The notes beneath the pieces are model-generated. The model had not been told where the DNA came from. It saw only the letters and a program-made list of their open reading frames with translations, and searched no databases. 21,363 nucleotides of DNA, from contig JASBVW010000002.1 in the NCBI GenBank assembly GCA_029961005.1, positions 1 to 21,363 on the forward strand, written 5' to 3'. Shown in pieces: positions 6,693 to 13,175 of the stretch (position 1 is the stretch's first letter; each line of letters begins with the position of its first letter). The position numbers were made by a program, and so were the translations under genes. The stretch comes from Bacillota bacterium (GTDB lineage Bacteria > Bacillota > UBA5301 > JASBVW01).

Positions 6693-7931
6693 TTATCGCG
6701 CCGCCAGCATCAAACTGCCCACGCCCACCATCACTCCTATGGCCAAGAAGAAGATCAGACCCACTACCCCCACCGCCACCGCCAAAAGAAGCAAGCTGCT
6801 CTCCAGGTGCCCCAGGGCATCGGTGAAGCGCGGGTCGGAGACCGGCTGGACCAGGGCGTTCACCAGGCGATAGACCAAGTACAAAGCCGTAATCTTCACG
6901 ATGGGAAAGGCGCAGTAGCCTACCAGCAAGGCGATACCCACCAACCCGAGGGCGTTCTTGACCAGGAGCGACGTCCCGACTACGATCTCCACCGCATCGG
7001 AGAACATCTTGCCCACCACCGGGATAAAAGTGGCGGCCAGAAATTTGCCCGCCCGAATGGAGACTCCGTCCGCCACGGGTCCCGCTACTCCCCGCACCAG
7101 CAAAGTCCCGAGCAAAGCGGAAAAGCACAGCCCCAAAAAACCCACGCTCAACTGGCGCGCCAGGCCTGCCAGGCGAGAGAGGGGGAACTTTTGGGAGAGG
7201 TTGCCCACCAGCCCCAAAGCCACGCTGAGGAAGAGGAGCGGTAGCACCACCTGGTTGATCAGGCCGCTCAACACGGGGAGCACCCCGTAGACGACCGGAT
7301 GGAGCAGGGCCACTGAGACCGTTCCCCCGGCGGCCAGTAAGAGGGCGCTGAGGAGGGGGAGAAGGGCCTGCATGACCGCCGTCATGTCAGCCAGGGCTTG
7401 ACGGGTATAACCGGCGGCTACTATGAAGCTCTGGATGCCCAAAAGGATCAAGACCAAGAACCCTCCGGCAAAGACCAGGTCTCCGAAGGACCGCTCGCCC
7501 AAGGCGCCCTGCATGGACTGGAGAACGGCCAGGAGGACGGCCAGGACCACCAGCTGCCCTAAAAGGCGCAAATTGATCAGCAACTCCCGGAAGAGGTAGC
7601 GGACCAGGCCCTTCATCAAGCGCCCGGGGTCGAGGGCCGCCCGGGAGAGGCCGGGATCGCGCACCAGGCGCCGCACATCCAGCTCCGGAAGGGCAAGTCG
7701 CGCGTCTTCTTCCAGGCGGGCGCCCAACTCCTCTAGCTCTCTCAGGTCCAAGGCCTCCAGCTGTTCCTCCACCAGCGCAGAAAGGGAAGGCGACTGGCCT
7801 CCTCCCTCTTCCAGCCTGGTATCAGACTGGGCGCAGGCCACCTGAGGGCAGAAAAAGGGAGCCGCTCCCGCCAGGAACAGGGAGAGCAGAAAAAAGAGGC
7901 CGACCACTCCAGGACTGCGCAGCCTACACAT
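6693..7931 (-). CDS. spoIIIAE: Stage III sporulation protein AE
   Basis: Polytopic membrane protein proposed as a permease-like part of the SpoIIIA complex. It has 412 residues: a cleavable-looking signal sequence (MCRLRSPGVVGLFFLLSLFL, likely cut after ACAQ), a polar helical region of about 100 residues (ALVEEQLEALDLRELEELG), then about seven membrane helices with the family segments GALGERSFGDLVFAGGF and AGKFLAATFIPVVGKMFSDA. The frame is open to 8387, but that extension overlaps spoIIIAD out of frame. The ATG at 7931 has AGGGGAG 5 nt upstream and gives the usual family length. Confidence 0.93.
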   Translation of the reverse strand: MCRLRSPGVVGLFFLLSLFLAGAAPFFCPQVACAQSDTRLEEGGGQSPSLSALVEEQLEALDLRELEELGARLEEDARLALPELDVRRLVRDPGLSRAALDPGRLMKGLVRYLFRELLINLRLLGQLVVLAVLLAVLQSMQGALGERSFGDLVFAGGFLVLILLGIQSFIVAAGYTRQALADMTAVMQALLPLLSALLLAAGGTVSVALLHPVVYGVLPVLSGLINQVVLPLLFLSVALGLVGNLSQKFPLSRLAGLARQLSVGFLGLCFSALLGTLLVRGVAGPVADGVSIRAGKFLAATFIPVVGKMFSDAVEIVVGTSLLVKNALGLVGIALLVGYCAFPIVKITALYLVYRLVNALVQPVSDPRFTDALGHLESSLLLLAVAVGVVGLIFFLAIGVMVGVGSLMLAAR

Positions 7932-7945
7932 CCCGTCTCCCCTCT

Positions 7946-8332
7946 TCAAGGCAGGATCCTGGTGACCGCGTCCACCACCGCCAGCAGAATAGGCAGCGCC
8001 AGAGCCATGATGGCTACCTTCCCGGCCAATTCCAGCTTTTCCGCCACTGCCCGCTCGCCGGCGTCGCGGCAGATTTGGGCGGCAAACCCCACCAGATAGC
8101 CTACGCCGATGATCTTGAGCACCGTATTGAGGTAAAAGAGGTCCAGGCCAGCCCTCCGCACCAGGCTCAACAAGAGCTCCAGCACCTCTACCAACCGCCC
8201 CACCGTCAGAAGAAGGAGCAGAGCACCGGCGGCTATGCTGACCTGGATCGCCAGCTCCGGCCGCTCCGCACGGAGAAGCAGAGCCAAGACCGCAGCAATC
8301 AGCCCTATCCCCGCCAGGCGTACAATCTCCAT
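7946..8332 (-). CDS. spoIIIAD: Stage III sporulation protein AD
   Basis: A 128-residue integral membrane protein of the SpoIIIA channel with four predicted hydrophobic segments: IGLIAAVLALLLRAERPELA, VSIAAGALLLLLTVGRLVEV, LKIIGVGYLVGFAAQICRDA and KVAIMALALPILLAVVDAVT. The motif LKIIGVGYL followed by CRDAGE is typical of the family. The ATG at 8332 is preceded by AAGGGGGAG, 11 bp after the spoIIIAC stop. Eight genes in fixed order leave no real alternative. Confidence 0.93.
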   Translation of the reverse strand: MEIVRLAGIGLIAAVLALLLRAERPELAIQVSIAAGALLLLLTVGRLVEVLELLLSLVRRAGLDLFYLNTVLKIIGVGYLVGFAAQICRDAGERAVAEKLELAGKVAIMALALPILLAVVDAVTRILP

Positions 8333-8343
8333 GAGGCTCCCCC

Positions 8344-8538
8344 TTAAAGCTGAAACACGGCCCGGACGTCCGAGAAGAGGCGCGCAATCAACTGGATGAC
8401 CATCAATAGCACCACCACCACCCCGGCCAGGGTGAGCATCTGCGCCTGCTCTTCCTTGCCCGCCTGCTTAAGGACCATGTTGAGCACTGAGATCAGGATT
8501 CCGATGCCGGCAATGCGGAAGATGAGGTTGACGTCCAT
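8344..8538 (-). CDS. spoIIIAC: Stage III sporulation protein AC
   Basis: A tiny 64-residue protein with two membrane helices (LIFRIAGIGILISVLNMVLK and LTLAGVVVVLLMVIQLIARL) joined by a polar loop, QAGKEEQAQM, the SpoIIIAC signature. It is part of the membrane base of the channel and a smaller relative of SpoIIIAD. The ATG at 8538 has GGGGAGG 4 nt upstream. It lies 22 bp after spoIIIAB and 11 bp before spoIIIAD. Confidence 0.94.
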   Translation of the reverse strand: MDVNLIFRIAGIGILISVLNMVLKQAGKEEQAQMLTLAGVVVVLLMVIQLIARLFSDVRAVFQL

Positions 8539-8560
8539 GCCGCCTCCCCTTCCTACTTCG

Positions 8561-9088
8561 CTAGATTAAGACCAGGACGATCAGGGCCCCAAAGGCAAAA
8601 CCGACGTAGCAAAAGAGCCGCCCTTTTTGTCGTTCCTCTTCCCGGCAGGCCCGCTCCCGCTCTCCCGCCCTCTCGCGGGCCAACCTGAGCTGCCGGACTT
8701 GATCGCGGGCATCAGAGAGGCCCAGGTACCCCCCTATACCCAGGAGAATCTCCCGGTCCTCCGGCTTCAAAGAAGCCGCTGGGTCCAAAACGCTCTCCAC
8801 CGCCCGCCGCCAGCACTCCCCGGCTGTGGTCCCTTCCCCCCGCTCCAGGAGCGCACCGCATTCCGCAAAAAAAGAGCGCACTGCGCCGGCCGGCAGCCGG
8901 CGAGCTACCTCCTGGAAGGCCGCCGGGAGGGAGGTCAGGGCGTAAGAGATCTCCGTCTCCAGCATGCTGAGGCCCGAGGCGAACAGGCGCCAGGTGCGTG
9001 TGCGGGCGCTCAACCGGCGCGCCTCGGCCATTCCCCAGGCCGTACCTGCGGCCAAGACCAAGAGGCTGCCCCACACCTTCAGCCACAT
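8561..9088 (-). CDS. spoIIIAB: Stage III sporulation protein AB
   Basis: A 175-residue protein with an N-terminal membrane helix (KVWGSLLVLAAGTAWGMAEA) and a C-terminal one (LFCYVGFAFGALIVLVLI) around a helical domain resembling type II secretion GspF: LFASGLSMLETEISYALTSL, FFAECGALLERGEG, and LGGYLG-like LLGIGGYLGLSDARDQ. It is thought to cooperate with the ATPase SpoIIIAA. The ATG at 9088 is preceded by AGGGGGGAG with short spacing and lies 25 bp after the spoIIIAA stop. Confidence 0.93.
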   Translation of the reverse strand: MWLKVWGSLLVLAAGTAWGMAEARRLSARTRTWRLFASGLSMLETEISYALTSLPAAFQEVARRLPAGAVRSFFAECGALLERGEGTTAGECWRRAVESVLDPAASLKPEDREILLGIGGYLGLSDARDQVRQLRLARERAGERERACREEERQKGRLFCYVGFAFGALIVLVLI

Positions 9089-9113
9089 TTCTCTCCCCCC
9101 TAGCCATGTCTAT

Positions 9114-10085
9114 TCAAAGACCTGTCCCGGCATGACCCAGCTCTTCCACCTTTTCTACCGTGCCGGGACCCCGGCGGCGGCTGAGCACGACGGCCCGGCG
9201 GAACGCTCCCCCGGTTAAGAGGCGGTGCAGGGAGGGCCGCCGCCGCAGGTCCTCCAGGTCGCCGGCGTGGGCGCTGGCGAGGACTACCACCCCTGCCGCC
9301 GCCGCTTCTGCCACCGCGTCCGCGTCTTCCTCCCGACCCAGCTCGTCGGTAACGATCACCTCAGGGGACATCCCGCGCAGGAGCATCATGATGCCTTGCG
9401 CCTTGGGGCAACCGTCCAGAACGTCCGTCTGCAGCCCTACATCCCACTGGGGAACCCCGCCTACGCACCCGGCCAGCTCTGAGCGTTCATCCACTATCCC
9501 CACCTGGAAACGCGCCCCCCTCAACGCTGGCGCCCCGTCGCTCAGTTGCCTGGCCAAGTCGCGCAGGATGGTGGTCTTTCCGCAGCGGGGCGGCGAAACG
9601 ATCAAGGTAGAAACCGGTAGGCCCGTCTGTTCGTCCAGGATGAGCGGCAGGATGGGATCAGCCGCCCCGACGACCTGGCGGGCCAGGCGAAAGTTCAGAC
9701 CGCTGAACTGTTTGAGCCCGCGCACCGCGCCTCTCTCCACCAGCGCCCGCCCCACCAAGCCCACCCGGTGTCCCCCGGGCAAGGTGATAAACCCGCCGCT
9801 CAGCTCTTCTTCCCAGGCATAAAGGGAGTGGCAGGTAATGAGCTCCACCGTGCGGGCAATATCCTCTTGCTCTACGACCAGGGCCCTCCCCGGCTCGGAG
9901 GTCGGCTCCCCTCCCTCCCCCACCCAGCTCTGCCAGCCGGCACCACAGATGGAGAGCGGACGGCGGCAGCGCAGCCGGATCTCCTCTAGGCGCTCCCAAA
10001 CCGCTAGCGGAAGGAGCTTGAGCGGCTCTCGCAAGCGCGGCGCCAAATAAGGCCAAATGGATTTCCACCACCGAGCATGGTTCAC
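9114..10085 (-). CDS. spoIIIAA: Stage III sporulation protein AA (secretion-type ATPase)
   Basis: Mother-cell ATPase thought to power or assemble the SpoIIIA channel; related to AAA/secretion superfamily ATPases. In 323 residues: an N-terminal domain (EEIRLRCRRPLSI), a conserved EEELSGGFITLPGGHRVGLV stretch at about 92-111, Walker A at 164-172 (SPPRCGKTT, with Ser in place of the first Gly), and Walker B around 241-250 (PEVIVTDELG), followed by a sensor-like ASAHAGDLEDL. The GTG at 10085 is the only start with a plausible ribosome site (GGGAGGGA, 9-nt spacer). First gene of the operon; a candidate sigma-E promoter and a hairpin over the ribosome site lie directly upstream. The divergent glucan cassette begins 157 bp away. 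Confidence 0.94.
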   Translation of the reverse strand: MNHARWWKSIWPYLAPRLREPLKLLPLAVWERLEEIRLRCRRPLSICGAGWQSWVGEGGEPTSEPGRALVVEQEDIARTVELITCHSLYAWEEELSGGFITLPGGHRVGLVGRALVERGAVRGLKQFSGLNFRLARQVVGAADPILPLILDEQTGLPVSTLIVSPPRCGKTTILRDLARQLSDGAPALRGARFQVGIVDERSELAGCVGGVPQWDVGLQTDVLDGCPKAQGIMMLLRGMSPEVIVTDELGREEDADAVAEAAAAGVVVLASAHAGDLEDLRRRPSLHRLLTGGAFRRAVVLSRRRGPGTVEKVEELGHAGTGL

Positions 10086-10094
10086 CTCGGCCAG

Positions 10095-10110
10095 TCCCTC
10101 CCGTGAGGGA
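10095..10110 (-). promoter_or_regulatory. Hairpin covering the spoIIIAA Shine-Dalgarno
   Basis: On the minus strand TCCCTC (10105-10110), loop ACGG, GAGGGA (10095-10100) form a perfect 6-bp stem. The 3' arm is the Shine-Dalgarno of spoIIIAA. The 5' arm lies between the proposed -10 and the expected start of the sigma-E transcript near 10103, so only longer transcripts would carry the complete hairpin. Confidence 0.45.
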
Positions 10111-10140
10111 TATTATGAGCCTACTTGCTCAATTATGAGC
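10110..10140 (-). promoter_or_regulatory. Candidate sigma-E promoter of the spoIIIA operon
   Basis: Minus strand: GCTCATAAT (10132-10140) resembles the sigma-E -35 (GGTCATATT, 7 of 9), then a 14-bp spacer and CATAATAT (10110-10117) resembling the -10 (CATACAAT). The spoIIIA operon is sigma-E-dependent in Bacillus, so a promoter is expected here. The two elements also make a 20-bp-period direct repeat of GCTCATAAT. Predicted start near 10103, about 18 nt before the GTG. The match is by eye. Confidence 0.45.
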
Positions 10141-10242
10141 TTTTACGTTCACATTTCTTTTACAAGGAGAAGAACAAACAAGCAAGCACGCTGGTGGAGG
10201 ATTATGGAAGGGAGTGCAGAATTTCTACTGGTGGTGAAAAAA

Positions 10243-11520
10243 ATGCGCGTGCTGTTGTTGAGCTGGGAGTACCCGCCCTGCCTGGTAGGGGGTCTGGGCC
10301 GCCACGTCCACTCCCTTTCTCGCCACCTGGCCCGGCGCGGCATCCAAGTGGACGTGGTGACGCGCGGTCTGCCGGGAGCCCCTCCCGCAGAGGAGCCGGA
10401 GGCCGGGCTGGCCGTCTTCCGGATAGCTCCCGCGGGCGAAGACTCTTCCCCTTTTCCCGTGCAGACCGCCTTGCTGAACCTGCACCTCCTGGAACAGGCC
10501 GTGCGCCTGATCCAAAAGCGAGGAAGCCCCCCCGACTTGATTCACGCTCACGACTGGCTGGTCGCCTTCTCCGCTCGCCTGCTCAAACACGCTTACCGCA
10601 GGCCCCTGATCGCCACCATCCACGCCACAGAAAAAGGGCGGAACTCCGGCATTGCCACCGAACTGCAGCGCTATATCCACGAGAACGAATGGCAGCTCAC
10701 CTTTGAGTCCTGGCGGGTCATCTGCTGCAGCCGCTCCATGCAGCGCGAGATTAGAGAGGGATTGGCAGTCCCGCCTGATAAGATAGACGTGATTCCCAAC
10801 GGCGTGGATCCCCCGCCGCGCGTCAATCCCCAAGCCGTGCAGGCCTACCGAGCCCGCTATGTCGCTCCGGAGGAGAAGCTGATCCTGTACGTGGGCCGGC
10901 TGGTCTTTGAAAAGGGGGTTCAGGTGCTACTCGACGCCTTTCCGGCCGTGCTCGACGCCTTTCCCCACTGCCGGTTGGTCATTGCCGGGAGCGGCGGGTT
11001 TGAGGGCCACCTCCGCTGGCAAGCAGAACAAAAGGGGCTGAGCAGCCGGGTCTGCTTCACCGGCCACCTGGCCGAAGAGGAGCTGGACCTCCTCTACCGC
11101 GCAGCGGACGTGGCGGTCTTCCCCAGCCTCTACGAGCCTTTCGGCCTGGTAGCCCTGGAGGCTATGGTGCGCGGGACCCCCGTGGTGGCGTCCTCTGTCG
11201 GAGGATTGGGGGAGATCGTGCAACACGAAAAAAACGGGATTACGGTTTACCCGGGCGACCCCGCCTCCCTGTGCTGGGGGATCACCCGCGTCCTGGGGGA
11301 TCCGGAGCTGGTGCGGCGCCTCACCAGGCAAGCCAAGGCCACAGTCCGCCAGAAGTACAGCTGGGACCGGGTGGCCGCCCAGACTGAAGAGGTCTACCGG
11401 CTAGTCCTCTCCCAGTGGCAGAAAGATCCCTGGAGCTCTGAGGCGGCAGCCAGCCGCGAACTGGGCCTGGAGGACCTGCTGGCGCACCTGGGTCTGGAAC
11501 GGAGGGGAATTTGGGGGTAG
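10243..11520 (+). CDS. GT4-type glycosyltransferase, likely glycogen/alpha-glucan synthase
   Basis: A retaining GT-B glycosyltransferase of about 425 residues. The N-terminal Rossmann domain opens with MRVLLLSWEYPPCLVGGLGR, the GGLGRHV loop typical of glycogen synthase-like enzymes; the C-terminal domain carries LILYVGRLVFEKGVQVLLDA and the donor-site motif E-x7-E in SLYEPFGLVALEAM, then VGGLGEIV. No signal peptide or membrane helix: cytosolic. Followed by branching, hydrolase and debranching genes, it is probably the chain-elongating enzyme (ADP- or UDP-glucose donor unknown). The frame is open from 10057, overlapping spoIIIAA; ATG 10204 has GGAGG only 3 nt away, GTG 10231 is also possible. 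I prefer ATG 10243, which has GGTGA 5-6 nt upstream and starts exactly at the family fold. No convincing sigma-A promoter is visible upstream. Confidence 0.85.
   Translation: MRVLLLSWEYPPCLVGGLGRHVHSLSRHLARRGIQVDVVTRGLPGAPPAEEPEAGLAVFRIAPAGEDSSPFPVQTALLNLHLLEQAVRLIQKRGSPPDLIHAHDWLVAFSARLLKHAYRRPLIATIHATEKGRNSGIATELQRYIHENEWQLTFESWRVICCSRSMQREIREGLAVPPDKIDVIPNGVDPPPRVNPQAVQAYRARYVAPEEKLILYVGRLVFEKGVQVLLDAFPAVLDAFPHCRLVIAGSGGFEGHLRWQAEQKGLSSRVCFTGHLAEEELDLLYRAADVAVFPSLYEPFGLVALEAMVRGTPVVASSVGGLGEIVQHEKNGITVYPGDPASLCWGITRVLGDPELVRRLTRQAKATVRQKYSWDRVAAQTEEVYRLVLSQWQKDPWSSEAAASRELGLEDLLAHLGLERRGIWG
10930..10964 (+). repeat. Near-tandem 14-bp repeat within the glycosyltransferase gene
   Basis: CTCGACGCCTTTCC occurs at 10930-10943 and 10951-10964, period 21 bp, encoding LDAFPAVLDAFPH. 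It appears to be an in-frame 7-codon duplication in a surface helix after the VGRLVFEKGV strand. The reading frame is intact. Confidence 0.6.
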
Positions 11521-11558
11521 AGATGCCCCGTGGAGATTACAAAGGGGGGTAGCTTTAG

Positions 11559-13157
11559 ATGCGCGCTGGGACGGTCATCTTCATGCTCCACAGTCACCTG
11601 CCTTACTTCCGCAAGGTAGGCAGCCGCCTCTCCGGAGAAGAGTGGCTCTTCGAAGCCATGGCCGAAAGTTATATCCCACTCCTCAACCTCCTCCACCGCC
11701 TCTCCCGGGAAGAGCGACCCGTTCGCCTCAACCTCGGCTTCACGCCCATCTTGCTGGAACAATTGGCGGACGAATACATCAAAGAGCGGTTCATCGAGTA
11801 CTTGAAGAAAAAGATCCGGGCTGCCAGCTACGACATCATCAAATTTGGCCTGGCCCGCCGCCAGGACATGCTGGCCCTGGCCCTGGAGGCCAAGAAGTGG
11901 TACACCGAGACCCTCCAGGACTTCAGCGAGCGCTACAACGGGGACTTGGTGGGGGCTTTCCGCTTCTTACAGGAACAAGGGTACGTGGAGATTACCACCT
12001 CGGCCGCCACCCACAGCTATCTCCCCCTCCTCTCTCGCCAGTCCGCAGTCAACGCCCAGGTAGCGGTGGGGGTTGCCGCCTACCGGCGCTACTTCGGGCG
12101 GAGACCCCGGGGTTTTTGGCTGCCGGAGTGCGCCTACCGGCCGGGCCTGGAGACGGCCTTGGAACGCCACGGACTGCAATACTTCTTCGTGGATACTCAC
12201 ACCATCGAAGGAGGAGGGAGTGCCGCCACCGCCGTCTCCTCCGGCGGCGAGTGGGAACCGGAGCGGACGGCTCCCACCGGTTTGACCACCTACCTCCCTT
12301 ACCGGGTGCGCGGCTCGCAGGTCGTGGCCCTGGGGCGCAACCAGCGCACCGGGCTGCAGGTCTGGTCCGCGGACTACGGCTACCCCGGCGACGGATGGTA
12401 CCGGGAGTTCCACAAGAAGGAGTTCGACTCCGGGCTGAAGTACTGGCGGGTCACGGATCGCCGGGCGGGGCTGGGAGAGAAGGAACTCTACCAACCGGCC
12501 CGAGCCCAGGAGCGCGTGGTCGCCCACGCCGGCCACTTCACCTGGCTGGTGGAAAGCCTGCTGGCGGAGTTCAAGGCCGCCACCGGCCAACCAGGCGTCC
12601 TGGTGGCCTGCTACGATACAGAACTCTTCGGCCACTGGTGGTTTGAAGGGGTCGCCTGGCTGGAAGAGGTGCTCCGGCGGTTGAGCCGCTCCTCCCGGGT
12701 GGCGCTGGAAACCGCCGGCCGGTACCTGGACTGCGCCCCGCCTCTGCAGGAGGTAGAGCTGCCGGAGAGCTCCTGTGGGCTGGGCGGGAAACACCACGTC
12801 TGGTTCAACCCCGCCACCGAGTGGCTGTGGCCTTTGCTCTACGAAGTACAGGAGGAGATGGAGGCCCTGGCCAAAAAATTCCCCCAGGCGGAGGGAGTGA
12901 GGCGCCGCATCCTCAACCAAGCCGCCCGGGAAGTGCTGTTGATCCAAAGCTCAGACTGGCCCTTCCTCATCACCACCGGCCAGGCAGCCGATTACGCCTC
13001 GGCCCGTTTCCAGGAGCACGTTCAGCGCTTCCGGGCCCTGGCCGCCTTGGCCCAGCAGGAGGAGATTGACCCTCTTCAGACCGCCTTCCTGGCCGAACTT
13101 GAAGAGAGCGATTACCTCTTCCCTGAGCTGGATTACACCGTCTTTGCTCAACCATGA
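11559..13157 (+). CDS. GH57 1,4-alpha-glucan branching enzyme (DUF1957 C-terminal domain)
   Basis: Forms alpha-1,6 branches in glycogen-like glucan by transferring cleaved alpha-1,4 chains. The 532-residue length and catalytic layout match the Thermus/Thermococcus GH57 branching enzymes: the N-terminal HSHLPYFRK motif, nucleophile E190 in GFWLPECAY, acid/base D353 in ACYDTELFGHWWFEG, and an all-helical C-terminal DUF1957 domain (NQAAREVLLIQSSDWPFLIT). In Thermus the published catalytic pair is Glu184/Asp353, close to the positions here. No signal peptide: cytosolic. ATG 11559 is preceded by AAGGGGGG about 9-10 nt away. It lies 38 bp after the glycosyltransferase and 18 bp before the glucoamylase gene, in one operon. 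A GH57 amylase is the alternative, but DUF1957 favours branching. Confidence 0.9.
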   Translation: MRAGTVIFMLHSHLPYFRKVGSRLSGEEWLFEAMAESYIPLLNLLHRLSREERPVRLNLGFTPILLEQLADEYIKERFIEYLKKKIRAASYDIIKFGLARRQDMLALALEAKKWYTETLQDFSERYNGDLVGAFRFLQEQGYVEITTSAATHSYLPLLSRQSAVNAQVAVGVAAYRRYFGRRPRGFWLPECAYRPGLETALERHGLQYFFVDTHTIEGGGSAATAVSSGGEWEPERTAPTGLTTYLPYRVRGSQVVALGRNQRTGLQVWSADYGYPGDGWYREFHKKEFDSGLKYWRVTDRRAGLGEKELYQPARAQERVVAHAGHFTWLVESLLAEFKAATGQPGVLVACYDTELFGHWWFEGVAWLEEVLRRLSRSSRVALETAGRYLDCAPPLQEVELPESSCGLGGKHHVWFNPATEWLWPLLYEVQEEMEALAKKFPQAEGVRRRILNQAAREVLLIQSSDWPFLITTGQAADYASARFQEHVQRFRALAALAQQEEIDPLQTAFLAELEESDYLFPELDYTVFAQP

Positions 13158-13175
13158 GCCACGGGGGAGAGACTT

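Noticed and set aside
7932..8387. N-terminal extension of spoIIIAE to 8387
   Set aside because: It overlaps spoIIIAD and spoIIIAC out of frame; the ATG at 7931 has a good ribosome site and starts a proper signal sequence.
10111..10190. Sigma-A promoter for the plus-strand glucan operon
   Set aside because: TTCACA at 10148 and TTTACA at 10159 look like -35 boxes, but no acceptable -10 stands 16-18 bp downstream.
10057..10242. Longer glycosyltransferase start at 10057 or 10204
   Set aside because: 10057 lies inside spoIIIAA and crosses the divergent control region; 10204 has GGAGG only 3 nt away, and both add residues before a complete GT-B N-terminus. 10204 remains possible.
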